Positions 1 to 8,632 of a stretch of 64,000 nt of DNA are shown here, in pieces. The notes under the pieces are model-generated. The model saw only the letters and a program-made list of their open reading frames with translations, did not search any database and was not told the DNA's origin. Numbering within the stretch: the stretch's first letter is position 1; the number at the start of each line of letters is the position of its first letter. Position numbers and translations under genes: made by a program. The stretch is taken from positions 57,948 to 121,947 of the forward strand of contig DASSEX010000008.1 of assembly GCA_035695045.1 (NCBI GenBank), written 5' to 3'. This DNA is from DASSKP01 sp035695045. GTDB lineage: Bacteria > Actinomycetota > Actinomycetes > JAFAQI01.

Positions 1-302
1 GCGACGGGCAGACCGGCGCCCTCCCACGCGTCCATCCCGCCGGCAACGTTGACTGCGTCGTAGCCCGCTCCGGCGAGAGCTTCGGCGACGACAGCCGACC
101 TCGCACCTACGTGGCAGATGCACGCGATCGTGCCGCGGCCCGGCAGCCGGTGCGTCGACGTCGAGAGCTCCCCCATCGGAATGTGCAGGGCATTGTCTGC
201 TCGCACTGCGATCCATTCGTGCTGCTCTCGCACGTCGAGAAGGACGCCGCTCCCCTCTTCGACCAGGCGCGCTGCCTCCAGGACCGAGATCGTCTTCGCC
301 AC
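1..302 (-). CDS. Rhodanese-like domain protein (partial, C-terminus off the left edge)
   Basis: Small single-domain rhodanese-like protein, likely a cytoplasmic sulfurtransferase or persulfide carrier. About 100 residues are visible and nearly the whole domain is present. The segment LLDVREQHEW is the usual first-strand motif, and the active-site loop is CHVGARS, with the catalytic cysteine followed by glycine and arginine. The visible end, AWEGAGLPV, is the typical last helix and tail. The GTG start at 302 is fixed by an in-frame TGA 15 bases upstream; the ribosome site is weak. The substrate cannot be told from sequence. It is divergent from the secreted Ig-like gene at 449. Confidence 0.85.
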   Translation of the reverse strand, partial: MAKTISVLEAARLVEEGSGVLLDVREQHEWIAVRADNALHIPMGELSTSTHRLPGRGTIACICHVGARSAVVAEALAGAGYDAVNVAGGMDAWEGAGLPV

Positions 303-448
303 CTGTCCAGTGTCTCTCAACCGAACGGTCGATATTGATCGACACGGGTGCCGATTTCGCACCGATGGCGCTGCATCAGGCGTTCCCCGACCTACGGTCA
401 GTCCGCGCCCGAGCGAGGCGCACGTGTCGATGACGACGGGGCGGATGA

Positions 449-2953
449 ATGACGATCGCAGGACGATGCATTTCTCGCGCAGCGGCGGCGGTTGCCACCG
501 CTGCACTTGTTGTGGGGATGACCGCGAGCGCGGGCATGGCGGCGGCGAAGCCGCGCGTCACGCAGCCGGTTCTGACGGAGAACGTCGGCAAGCTCACCAA
601 CTCGGCGGGCGTCGAGTTCACCTTCAAGTCGCCGGACGCGACGAAGTACGTCTGCACGCTGGACACGAAGCACGGCCCCTGCACGAGCCCGAAGCCGTAC
701 GCCGGGCTCACCGAGGGAACGCATACTTTCTCGGTCTACGGCACTCGCAACGGTGCGCGACGCAGCGCGGCGACGAGCTTCCGTTGGACGATCGACCTCA
801 CGCCGCCACCCGCCGTCACGTTCGTCAATGTTCCGACGACGCCGGTCACTCCCGCCAACGCGCCTGACATCCAGTTCTCGTCGGCCGAGGCCAACGACAC
901 GTTCAGCTGCCGGCTCGACTTCGGGACGCCATTCGCGTGCAGCGCCGGCACGCCAGGGTCGACCAAGACGGCAACTGCCGTCGGCAACGGCGCTCACCTG
1001 CTGACCGTCACCCCGACCGACGCAGCCGGCAACGTCGGCCCTTCGGCCACCGCGGGCTGGCAGATCGACACTGTGGGCCCGAAGGTCGTCATCAGCGACC
1101 CGCCGGGAGATCCCAATCCGGCCAGCTCGGTGACGGTGCATGTCACGATTGTCGGCGCCAAGTCGTCGAACGGCGTCACGTGCACGCTCGGCAACGGCAG
1201 CCCGCATCCGGCGTCGATCGACTGCTCCTCACTCACCAACGGCACGAACCAGCCGCTCACGCTCACCAACCTCGCGGACAGCACGACGTACACGCTTCAG
1301 GTCACGGCCACCGATGATGCCGGCAACACGGGCTCCGACACCGCGACGTGGACCCGCAACTCGCTCGCACCGGCACCACCTGTGCTGAACGGGCCGCCGG
1401 CGTACACGAGCAACAAGAACCCGCAGATCACCTGGGACGCCAGCAGCGGTGACACGTTCTCATGCACTGTCGACGGGAGCAGCTCGCCTGCGTGCCCGGA
1501 GCCGTTCTCACCCGCAACGGTGAGCCCCGGCATCGGCACGGACGGTGTGCACACCGTCACCGTCGCCGACGCGACCACACACAGCAGCGCGTCGACCTGG
1601 ACCTGGACGCTGGACACCGTCAAGCCGACGCTGACCGTCACCGGCGGGCCGGGCGCTCGCACCAATGCGGCGGTTGCGACGTTCGCGATCAGCGCAGACG
1701 CAGGCTCCGGCGCGGTCGCGCCGATCAGCTCTGTCGTCTGCACGCTGACCGTCAACGGAGCGGCACAGCCCTCGGTGGCCTGCCCTGCGGACGGTGAGTT
1801 CGCCATGGCCGGCGATGGCAGCTACGCGCTTGCCATCGTCGCAAGTGACGCAGCCGGCAACGCGCCGACGGTCAACCGCAGCTGGGTCCTCGACCGGGTG
1901 GCGCCGACCGCTTCCGTCACGCACCTGACGTCGCTGACCGGGCCGATCAACGTCACCTACGACGAGTCCGTGACCGGCCTCGTCCCGGCGTCGGCCGCGC
2001 TGTCGCTCACCGACACCGCGGGTGAGGTCGCGACGACGATCGCCTGCCGCACGTCGACCGGCTCTGCGGTGGCATGCAGCAGCGGCACGTTCCGCACGGT
2101 CGCGCTGACTCCGAAGCACCCGTTGGTCCCGGGTGAGCACTACACACTCACTGTGGTCAAGGGATCGGTGCACGACCTCGCCGGCAACGACTCCGGTCGG
2201 GTGACGCGTGACTTCCGCGCACAGCTCACCCTGGAGGAGAACTCGGTCGCGTTCATCCCGGAATGGCAGAAGGCAACGTCGAAGAGTGCCTTCGGCGGGT
2301 CGTTCGTCCGCGAGAACCGGGCCGGCGCTCAGGCGGCGTACACGTTCCGCGGAAGGTCCATCACGTGGATGACCGTCACCGGCCCGACGCAGGGCAAGGC
2401 GCTGGTGCGCATCGACGGTCACAAGAAGCCGGTCGTGAACAACTACGCCGCCGCGACGCACTACCGGGTCGCGCGGACGTTCGGCAAGCTCGGCACCGGC
2501 CTGCACCGGTTGACCATCTCGGTCCTCGGTCAGAAGGGTGCGAAGGCAGGGCGCGGCACCTTCGTCTCGGTGGATGCGTTCAAGGTCGGCACGACCGTCC
2601 GCAAGACTCCCGCGATCACGATGACGTGGAAGCGCATCGCCAATACGAAGTTCCTCGGCGGGCACGCGGCCGTCGGCAATCTCGCCGGTGAGGCCTACAC
2701 GCTGTCGTTCCGCGGCACGAGCGTGACGTGGCGAACGCTGACCAGCCGGACGCAGGGCATCGCGAAGGTCTACCTGGACGGCGCGCTGAAGGCGACTGTC
2801 GACAACTACTCGTCGGCGGCCGTCTACCGGGTGGCGCGGACCTGGTCGAGGCTGGCCGACCGGGTGCACCGGCTGCGGATCGTCGTCACCGGCACCCATC
2901 ACGCAGGCGCGCGCGGCAGCCAGATCACGATCGACCGGGTCACCATCGGCTAG
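449..2953 (+). CDS. Large secreted Ig-like repeat protein with two C-terminal beta-sandwich modules
   Basis: Protein of 834 residues with a Sec signal peptide (basic start, hydrophobic run AAAAVATAALVVGMTASAG, AxA-like cleavage near residue 33). The body is a chain of Ig-like domains with repeated phrases such as ATDDAGNTG, PTDAAGNVG and ASDAAGNAP and paired cysteines. A Big_5/SwmB-like domain follows (about residues 485-600). The last 240 residues are two copies of a module built around G-S/T-xTW..T, GKAxVxxDG, DNYS/NNYA and a VARTxxxL..G.H.L stretch, resembling galactose-binding-like folds. The same Ig plus two-module ending occurs in the protein at 35802-39113. Likely a surface or matrix adhesion protein; ligand unknown. 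A strong hairpin follows the stop. Confidence 0.8.
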   Translation: MTIAGRCISRAAAAVATAALVVGMTASAGMAAAKPRVTQPVLTENVGKLTNSAGVEFTFKSPDATKYVCTLDTKHGPCTSPKPYAGLTEGTHTFSVYGTRNGARRSAATSFRWTIDLTPPPAVTFVNVPTTPVTPANAPDIQFSSAEANDTFSCRLDFGTPFACSAGTPGSTKTATAVGNGAHLLTVTPTDAAGNVGPSATAGWQIDTVGPKVVISDPPGDPNPASSVTVHVTIVGAKSSNGVTCTLGNGSPHPASIDCSSLTNGTNQPLTLTNLADSTTYTLQVTATDDAGNTGSDTATWTRNSLAPAPPVLNGPPAYTSNKNPQITWDASSGDTFSCTVDGSSSPACPEPFSPATVSPGIGTDGVHTVTVADATTHSSASTWTWTLDTVKPTLTVTGGPGARTNAAVATFAISADAGSGAVAPISSVVCTLTVNGAAQPSVACPADGEFAMAGDGSYALAIVASDAAGNAPTVNRSWVLDRVAPTASVTHLTSLTGPINVTYDESVTGLVPASAALSLTDTAGEVATTIACRTSTGSAVACSSGTFRTVALTPKHPLVPGEHYTLTVVKGSVHDLAGNDSGRVTRDFRAQLTLEENSVAFIPEWQKATSKSAFGGSFVRENRAGAQAAYTFRGRSITWMTVTGPTQGKALVRIDGHKKPVVNNYAAATHYRVARTFGKLGTGLHRLTISVLGQKGAKAGRGTFVSVDAFKVGTTVRKTPAITMTWKRIANTKFLGGHAAVGNLAGEAYTLSFRGTSVTWRTLTSRTQGIAKVYLDGALKATVDNYSSAAVYRVARTWSRLADRVHRLRIVVTGTHHAGARGSQITIDRVTIG

Positions 2954-2964
2954 TCGTCATCGGT

Positions 2965-3004
2965 ACGGCGGAAGCGCTCGCGGCTTCGCGGGCGCTTCCG
3001 CCGT
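2965..3004 (+). terminator. Strong hairpin after the Ig-like gene
   Basis: A 13-bp perfect inverted repeat (ACGGCGGAAGCGC at 2965-2977 and its complement at 2992-3004) encloses a 14-base loop that can itself fold (CGCG-GCTT-CGCG). It starts 11 bases after the TAG of the Ig-like gene and has no T-tract, as is common for actinobacterial terminators. It ends 24 bases before the next start, so it probably separates two transcription units. Confidence 0.75.
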
Positions 3005-3028
3005 GTCCGGGGTCCGTAGGCTGCGCCC

Positions 3029-3631
3029 ATGCCGCTGAGTCCGGACGAGTTCTACCGCCATGCCCTGGACGCCGCCGACGACGAGCGGCGGCTGCCGCTG
3101 TCACGGATGACCGGATGGGACATCAGCCCGTTCGAGCAGGAAGGTCTGCGAGTCGCGTCGCTACGACCGCCGGTAGTGCCGGAGCCGCCGCGGCAGGGCG
3201 AGGGCGGCGCCGACTGCAAATCCTGTGCGCGGCGTGACGACGGGCTGTGGCTCAACGACCGCTGGCGACTCACCCGCATGCGAGGTGTCGGCCTTCCGCT
3301 GGTGATGATGCTGCATCCCCGCGATCACTACGACCTGGCCGACCTCCCGGACGACATGGCCGGCGAGCTGGGTGTGCTGACGACTCACATCGCCCGGCAC
3401 ATCGAGGCACTCCCCCACATCGCGCGCTCGCACGTCTACCGGATCGGCGACGGAGGTGCGCACCTGCATGTCTGGTTCTTCGCGCGTCCGCAAGGCCAGG
3501 CGCAGCTGTATGGCTCGTGGTTGGTCGTCTGGGACGACCTGCTGCCGGAGTACCCCGACGACCTCGCGGAGAGGGACGCGCGGACTGTCGCGGACGCGCT
3601 GGCCGCGTCGTACGACGCCGCGTTGAGCTGA
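3029..3631 (+). CDS. HIT-like superfamily protein
   Basis: Protein of 200 residues with a zinc-type CKSC pair near residue 63 and, near residue 150, GGAHLHVWFFARP, which matches the HxHx part of the histidine triad of HIT nucleotide hydrolases. The usual third triad histidine is replaced by an aromatic residue, so hydrolase activity is doubtful and the protein may bind rather than cleave nucleotides. Upstream helices (ELGVLTTHIARHIEAL) fit the HIT fold. The ATG start lies 24 bases after the preceding hairpin, and the next gene starts 8 bases after the stop, so the two are likely co-transcribed. Confidence 0.65.
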   Translation: MPLSPDEFYRHALDAADDERRLPLSRMTGWDISPFEQEGLRVASLRPPVVPEPPRQGEGGADCKSCARRDDGLWLNDRWRLTRMRGVGLPLVMMLHPRDHYDLADLPDDMAGELGVLTTHIARHIEALPHIARSHVYRIGDGGAHLHVWFFARPQGQAQLYGSWLVVWDDLLPEYPDDLAERDARTVADALAASYDAALS

Positions 3632-3638
3632 GTCCTGC

Positions 3639-4229
3639 TTGAGGAACCGGAGCCAGCGCCGTCGTCTGACGATCCTGCTCGCGCTGAACGTGCTGATGAT
3701 TGCCGGCTTGGTGATCGTCGGCTTTGCGGCCCATTCGCTCGGTGTCCTCGCCGCGGGAGGGGACTACGTCGCCGACTCGACGGCGATCGGTCTGGGCATC
3801 CTGGCGGTGGCTCTTCGCGAGCGCAGAGGCGAGACCTCGCGCGCACCGAACGTGGTGGCCGCCGTCAACGGACTCGCGTTGCTGGTGGTCAGCTTGCTCG
3901 TCCTCGGCGAGGGTGTACGGCGTCTGGTGGACGGTACGCCGGTCGTGCACGGCCTGCCGGTGCTGATCGTGTCCGCGGCGGCGACGGCGGCGATGGTCGT
4001 GGGGGTCCTGGTGCTCGGCACCGGCGCTGGCGCCGAGGACCTGCACATGCGCTCGGTGCTGCTCGACACGATGAGCGACGCGGCCGCATCGGCGGCGGTG
4101 GCGGCGGCCGGGCTCGTCATCTACCTGACCGGACGGTTCTTCTGGCTCGACTCGGCCCTGTCGGTCGGGATCGCGGCGGTCGTCGCCGTCGGTGCCGCCC
4201 GACTGCTGTGGGACGTCTGGTCGTCCTAG
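3639..4229 (+). CDS. Minimal cation diffusion facilitator (CDF-like) transporter, membrane domain only
   Basis: Protein of 196 residues with about six membrane segments in the CDF arrangement. Metal-site motifs are DYVAD in the second segment and DTMSD in the fifth, so both are DxxxD. In CDF proteins DxxxD in segment five has been linked to Mn2+ or Fe2+ rather than Zn2+; here that is an inference. The cytoplasmic C-terminal domain that normally follows segment six is absent. The start is TTG at 3639 (reading LRNRSQRRR as MRNRSQRRR), 8 bases after the HIT-like gene. Its stop overlaps the stop of the convergent reductase gene within CTAG (4226-4229). Confidence 0.75.
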   Translation: MRNRSQRRRLTILLALNVLMIAGLVIVGFAAHSLGVLAAGGDYVADSTAIGLGILAVALRERRGETSRAPNVVAAVNGLALLVVSLLVLGEGVRRLVDGTPVVHGLPVLIVSAAATAAMVVGVLVLGTGAGAEDLHMRSVLLDTMSDAAASAAVAAAGLVIYLTGRFFWLDSALSVGIAAVVAVGAARLLWDVWSS

Positions 4230-4780
4230 CTCGGCCGTACGACGTCGTAGTTGAGCTGCACGACACCGTCGTCGTAGGTCTTGTGTGCGACGAGGCGCAG
4301 CTCCTGCCGCTCCCCCGCCGCGAAGAGCGGCGTCCCCGCGCCGAGAACGACGGGGTTGACGTGGAGCAGGTAGCTGTCGACCCAGCCGCGACGGGCCAAC
4401 TCGGCGGCAAGCGTGCCGCCGCCGGCGTACAGGTCGCCGCCGACCTGTTCCTTGAGTGCCGGGACGACGTCGACAGAGCGGTGCAGAGTGGCGCCGTACC
4501 CGACGTTGTCCAGCGTCGTCGAGAACACGTGTTGCGGGAGCCGCTTCCAGATGGCGGAGAACTCCTGCATCACCTCGGGCTCGTCGGCGTCCACGTCGGG
4601 CCAGAAGCCGGCCATGAGCTCCCAGTTGCGACGGCCGTTGAGGATGCCGCCGCTCGCGGCCAGCACCCTGTTCATGTCGCGGTGCAGATCCTCGCTGACG
4701 TGGTGCCAGGAGATGTCAGCACCCGGGCCCTCGAAGAACCCGTCGAGCGACACCGACAGCATGACGACCACCCGGCTCAT
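4226..4780 (-). CDS. Dihydrofolate reductase family protein (RibD C-terminal-like)
   Basis: Protein of 184 residues with the DHFR/RibD-C fold: SVSLDGFFEGP near the start, ILNGRRNWELM in the middle, YAGGGTLAAELARRG for the nucleotide-binding region and PVVLGAGTPLF at the end. Members are NADPH-dependent reductases of mostly unknown substrate and are not the folate-cycle enzyme itself. The length is typical. It is convergent with the CDF-like gene, sharing CTAG. The ATG start at 4780 has only a weak upstream purine stretch. Confidence 0.85.
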   Translation of the reverse strand: MSRVVVMLSVSLDGFFEGPGADISWHHVSEDLHRDMNRVLAASGGILNGRRNWELMAGFWPDVDADEPEVMQEFSAIWKRLPQHVFSTTLDNVGYGATLHRSVDVVPALKEQVGGDLYAGGGTLAAELARRGWVDSYLLHVNPVVLGAGTPLFAAGERQELRLVAHKTYDDGVVQLNYDVVRPS

Positions 4781-4856
4781 GATGGCGACGCTATCTGCGG
4801 GCGGGCTGGGCGGCGCGGCTGCGAGGCCGCGCCACCCGCCCTCTCAACTGATTGGG

Positions 4857-5258
4857 CTACTCGCAGCCGGACTGGATGCCGCGACTGGTCTGACGGACGA
4901 CCAACGCGTGACTCGACGGGCTGCAGAGTGCGGAGACTCCGAGCAGCGACACCGTCTTGCCGTTGGTGTAGTTGCCGTTCTGGTCGGGCGCGCCGAGCAT
5001 GACCGCGTCCCGCGTTCCGGGAGTGATCTTGCCCCAGTACGGCGGATAGTCGGTGACGCTGCCACCGAAGACCGAGGAAAGGCTCGGGATCCACAGCCAC
5101 GTGCCCTCGACCAGCGGTGCCGTGTACACGGTCGTCGGACCGAAGCCGGCCGGCGCCGGGCGACTGACGTTGGCACAGGAGTCTGCGAAGGCGGGCCCGG
5201 CCAGTCCGGTGACGGCGAGTGCCGCGACAGCCGCGGCAACGATCGATCGACGAAGCAT
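4857..5258 (-). CDS. Small secreted protein of unknown function
   Basis: Protein of 133 residues. The ATG at 5258 is chosen because AGGGGGATACAGC precedes it and because it opens directly into a clear signal peptide (MLRRSIVAAAVAALAVTGLA, cleavage after AFA). The frame is open further upstream, but that part lacks a signal sequence. The mature part, about 107 residues, has three cysteines (one at the mature start, one near the end of the domain, one second from last). I do not recognise a family. It is monocistronic, with a 416-base gap upstream. Confidence 0.7.
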   Translation of the reverse strand: MLRRSIVAAAVAALAVTGLAGPAFADSCANVSRPAPAGFGPTTVYTAPLVEGTWLWIPSLSSVFGGSVTDYPPYWGKITPGTRDAVMLGAPDQNGNYTNGKTVSLLGVSALCSPSSHALVVRQTSRGIQSGCE

Positions 5259-5674
5259 GCTGTATCCCCCTTTGTCGTGGACGACTTTCCGGGCGCGAGT
5301 CTGCTCGAGACTGACGCATCGTGCAGCGATATACCGACATTCACTGACCGAACTGTGCCGGAAGCGCACTCGACGCCGTCTTTGTCCGACCCTCATGCGC
5401 ACGAAATCCGGGCGGCCGCTCGACGGGACGTTGATGCTGCGTGCCGTCCATGACCATCGGTGACACGCTCACTCCGTGAGCAACCGCGCGCACCCGCGAG
5501 AGCCAAGCCAACGGGTGGTCGATCCGCGGCCGGGCGTCTGGCGCAGAGTGCGGTTGTTCCTCGCGTGGTTCTTCGCACCACGCGCCGCCCCGACTGCATG
5601 GCAGCGCCGGCCGTACCTACGCAACCGGGATCGCCGCCCTGGCAGGTTCACCCGCTGATCGCGCCTACCCCGCT
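5259..5674. other. 416-base intergenic region with one doubtful small ORF
   Basis: Lies between the start of the small secreted protein (minus strand) and the DUF6518-like gene (plus strand), so it should hold both promoters. It contains a perfect 15-bp palindrome, GCTCACTCCGTGAGC, at 5467-5481. A 60-codon plus-strand frame with a GTG at 5476 (ending 5658) encodes a basic peptide with a short hydrophobic patch (LFLAWFFAP). No ribosome site precedes it, so I do not call it a gene with confidence. Confidence 0.4.
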
Positions 5675-6250
5675 ATGACGATGGCGCTGTGCCACGATTC
5701 GGTCGTGATCGCGCTGTGTCTGTTCATGGCTCTGGCGTTCGGCGGGCTCGATCAATATGTCGGCAGCTTCAGCGCCCACCCACTCGGTGCGGACGTGAGC
5801 GGACTCTCGGCCCCGTGGCTCGTCCTGCCCTTTGTCTTCGGCGCCACTCAAGCGACGTCGCGGCGCGCAGCCTTGCTCGGACTCGGAACAACGCTGGTCG
5901 CCCTGGTCGGTTACATGCTGATGACCTTCAGCCCCCTGGAGAACGCGCACTTGACCCTCACCGGACTGATCGGATTCCTGCGAGGCGGCAACATGCGCTG
6001 GTTCGGGGCCGGCGTTGTGACCGGACCTGTGTTCGCATGGCTCGGGTACCACTGGCGAGCGCGCCGCGCGATGATCGCCGGGCTCGCAGTGGCCGCGCTG
6101 GTCTGCCTCGAGCCCTTCTTCCGGCACGAATACGGGAACGCCATCCGGTCGACGCTCGTTGCCACCTGCGAGGTGGCCGCCGGCATGGCCTTTGCGCTCG
6201 CGATCGCCGTCCGCGCCGTCGTTGATCGCAGCAGGCACCAGGCGGGCTGA
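5675..6250 (+). CDS. DUF6518-like membrane protein
   Basis: Integral membrane protein of 191 residues with about five or six hydrophobic segments. The pattern of a short N-terminal segment, RRAALLGLGTTLVAL, then GPVFAWLGYHWRARR followed by a long hydrophobic helix, resembles the actinobacterial DUF6518 family, whose function is unknown. A second ATG six bases downstream could serve equally well as the start. It is convergent with the hydrolase-LuxR gene, 21 bases away. Confidence 0.6.
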   Translation: MTMALCHDSVVIALCLFMALAFGGLDQYVGSFSAHPLGADVSGLSAPWLVLPFVFGATQATSRRAALLGLGTTLVALVGYMLMTFSPLENAHLTLTGLIGFLRGGNMRWFGAGVVTGPVFAWLGYHWRARRAMIAGLAVAALVCLEPFFRHEYGNAIRSTLVATCEVAAGMAFALAIAVRAVVDRSRHQAG

Positions 6251-6271
6251 CGGCACAGCCACTACCGTCGT

Positions 6272-7309
6272 TCAGGGTTGCGCGGTTGGTTGCGTCGGGC
6301 GGGGTAGCTGATGTCTACCGTCGATGCCGAGCTTGGCGTAGACCCGCTTCAGGTGGGTCTCAACGGTGCTGCGGGCTACGTGCAGGTCGCGTGCGATGTC
6401 GGGGTTGCTCATGCCGGCAGCGGCTCGGTCCGCGACGAGGCGTTCGGCTCGGGTGAGCGCGTTCCATCCCGTGCGGGACCGCGGGGTGGCCGGTCGATGC
6501 GTCGAGACGGGGGCTTCGGCTTCGTATACGCGGTCGAGGAACGCGGCGATGGGTCCGAGCAGGCTGTCCTGGTCGCCGGCCCACGGGTGGTGGTCGACGC
6601 CGGGGACGACGACGAGTTCGGCTCCGGGGATCATGTCCGCGAGGTCGTGGGCCTCTTGTAGCGGGACGAACTCGTTGTCGCGGTGCAACACCAGCGTCGG
6701 CACGGTCACCTGCGCGACGGCCTTGCGTGCGTCGGCGAGCGTGATCGCGGTCATGACGTGGCGGACCATCGCGGGGCTTGCGGCTGCGCGTTCGATGGCC
6801 GCAGTCGTGGTCCGGATGGCAGCGTCGCCCGCCGACGAGGGTGCGTAGACGTCGAGAGAGGCGCCGGTGCCCCAGTGCTGGAGGAGTTGTTCGAGAACGG
6901 CCTGGTAGTCGGGCGGTGGCGGCCGCATCGAGGTGCCGTAGAGGACGAGCGCGCCCACCGGGTGGTCCAGCGAGTAGCGGATGGTCAGCGGCCCGGCCTC
7001 GCTGAACCCGAACAGGACCGGTGCGTGCGCTTCGGCTGATGTGATGACGGCGTGGAGGTCGTCCACCCGTTCTGCCGGGCTCGGTGGATCCGCAGTCGGA
7101 TCGGACAGACCGGTGCCGAGCTTGTCGTAGCGGATGAGCCGGCAGTGCCGTGCGAGCTTGCGCATGAAGCTGCGGTACGTCGCCAGCTGCCACTGCAGCT
7201 CGAGGTGTGAGGTCAGACCCGGCACCATCACGAGGTCCGGCGGCCCGTCGCCGAGGACCTGGTAGGCCAGCGCGCCCCGCGAGCTGACGGCGTAGTGCGT
7301 TGGGGGCAT
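6272..7309 (-). CDS. Alpha/beta hydrolase domain fused to a LuxR-type DNA-binding domain
   Basis: Protein of about 345 residues. Residues 1 to about 260 form an alpha/beta hydrolase domain with nucleophile elbow GFSEAG, oxyanion region VPGLTSHLE and late histidine GVDHHPW. The last 60 residues are a LuxR HTH (LTRAERLVADRAAAGMSNPD, then IARDLHVARSTVETHLKRVY). The order suggests a transcription factor that uses a hydrolase fold to sense or cleave a small molecule. It faces a divergent FAD oxidoreductase, a plausible target. The ATG at 7309 is preferred; an in-frame GTG at 7318 is the alternative, and neither has a clear ribosome site. Confidence 0.85.
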   Translation of the reverse strand: MPPTHYAVSSRGALAYQVLGDGPPDLVMVPGLTSHLELQWQLATYRSFMRKLARHCRLIRYDKLGTGLSDPTADPPSPAERVDDLHAVITSAEAHAPVLFGFSEAGPLTIRYSLDHPVGALVLYGTSMRPPPPDYQAVLEQLLQHWGTGASLDVYAPSSAGDAAIRTTTAAIERAAASPAMVRHVMTAITLADARKAVAQVTVPTLVLHRDNEFVPLQEAHDLADMIPGAELVVVPGVDHHPWAGDQDSLLGPIAAFLDRVYEAEAPVSTHRPATPRSRTGWNALTRAERLVADRAAAGMSNPDIARDLHVARSTVETHLKRVYAKLGIDGRHQLPRPTQPTAQP

Positions 7310-7413
7310 CACATCCACATTTTCACCGCAAATACCCGAACTCGGGGATGTGCGCGCGGCCGGCTTTCCTGACGATCGTGATGACGTCCACCGCCGAACT
7401 GCTTGGAGCCGAG

Positions 7414-8544
7414 ATGGATGACGTGGTCATCGTCGGCGGACGCTGCGCCGGTGCGGCGACCGCGATGCTGCTCGCCCGCGCCGGCGTCTCGGTTCGGCTC
7501 GTGGAGCGGGCTCGGCGGCTCGGTGACGTGGTGTCCGGACACCTGGTCAAGCCCGCCGGTGCCGCTCGCCTGCGTCGCTGGGGCCTGCTCGACGACCTCC
7601 TCGACGGCGGCACACCGCCTCTTCGCGATCGCGTGCTGTGGGCCGACGGCGAGCCACTGCTTGTCAGTGGCTCGGCGGCGGAGCTTCCAGCGCTGGCACC
7701 GCGGCGTCCCGTGCTGGACGCCGTCTTGCTGCAGGCTGCGGCCGACGCCGGCGTCACGGTCGAGCTCGGTGCGGCCGTGCGCGGTGTCATCGGCAAGCGA
7801 GGTCGCGTCGTCGGCGTGGCGACCGCGAACGGAGACCGGGCCGCCCGGCTGGTCATCGGCGCTGACGGCCGCAACTCGCGCGTCGCGCGTGCGGTGGGGG
7901 CGGACTACACGGCGTACACGCCGGCGGCGACGTTCGCCTACTACACCTACTGGCGCGGCACCCGGGTGACGCAGCTGCATGCCTGGCTGGAGCAGCACCT
8001 GTTCGTCGGGATGTTCCCCACCAACGACAGAAAGACGCTGGTGTTCTACCAAGCTCCGGCGGCGCTGTTCGAGGGGGCGCGGCGTGAGCCGATGCGGCGC
8101 TACCTGAACACACTGCAGGCACGGCCGCCGCTCCGCGAGCTGCTCGGCGACGGTGTGATCGACGAACCTCTCAAAGGGATCCGTGACCTGCCCACGTTCT
8201 TCCGCCAGTCCGCGGGCGCGGGATGGGCGCTGGCCGGCGACGCGGGCCACCACAAGGACCCCTTGATCGCGAGAGGCATCGCAGACGCATTCCGCGACGC
8301 CGACCTGCTCGCGGCCGCCACAGTTGCCGGATGGGACACCGACCTCGAGGCCGCGCTCGGCGGCTACCAAGCCGCACGCGACGCCGTCGCAGCGCCACTC
8401 GCCGCCGCGAACGCCGCATTGGCCACACTCGCAGCGCCGAGTTGCGACCTCCTCCGGCGCTGGCAGGAGATGACAGCGCTGGAGGCCGCGCTCGACCCAG
8501 TCGAGGATCCCTCGCCCGTTCCGGATGAGGTGCGGGCTTCATGA
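7414..8544 (+). CDS. FAD-dependent oxidoreductase (PHBH/UbiH fold)
   Basis: Protein of 376 residues that starts directly with the FAD dinucleotide-binding motif VIVGGRCAGAATAMLLARAG. A mid-protein GADGRNSRVA and a late GWALAGDAGHHKDPLIARG fit the flavin-binding motifs of aromatic hydroxylase-like oxidoreductases. The substrate is unknown. The ATG at 7414 is chosen because GGAG sits 6 bases before it; an ATG at 7381 in the same frame has no ribosome site. It is divergent from the hydrolase-LuxR regulator with about 100 bases between them, suggesting control by it. Confidence 0.85.
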   Translation: MDDVVIVGGRCAGAATAMLLARAGVSVRLVERARRLGDVVSGHLVKPAGAARLRRWGLLDDLLDGGTPPLRDRVLWADGEPLLVSGSAAELPALAPRRPVLDAVLLQAAADAGVTVELGAAVRGVIGKRGRVVGVATANGDRAARLVIGADGRNSRVARAVGADYTAYTPAATFAYYTYWRGTRVTQLHAWLEQHLFVGMFPTNDRKTLVFYQAPAALFEGARREPMRRYLNTLQARPPLRELLGDGVIDEPLKGIRDLPTFFRQSAGAGWALAGDAGHHKDPLIARGIADAFRDADLLAAATVAGWDTDLEAALGGYQAARDAVAAPLAAANAALATLAAPSCDLLRRWQEMTALEAALDPVEDPSPVPDEVRAS

Positions 8545-8632
8545 CGTCGCCGCGTGTATCGGCAGCCGGATGTGAACCGCGACGCCCCACCGCCTTTGCC
8601 GCCTGCATCACGTGGACGCGGCGGGCGTCGCC

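Noticed and set aside
329..342. TCGAT-ATTG-ATCGA as an operator upstream of the Ig-like gene
   Set aside because: Only 5-bp arms and no second copy; not enough to separate from chance.
5476..5658. 60-residue plus-strand ORF as a real gene
   Set aside because: No ribosome site, Arg/Pro-rich sequence typical of GC-rich noncoding frames, no domain.
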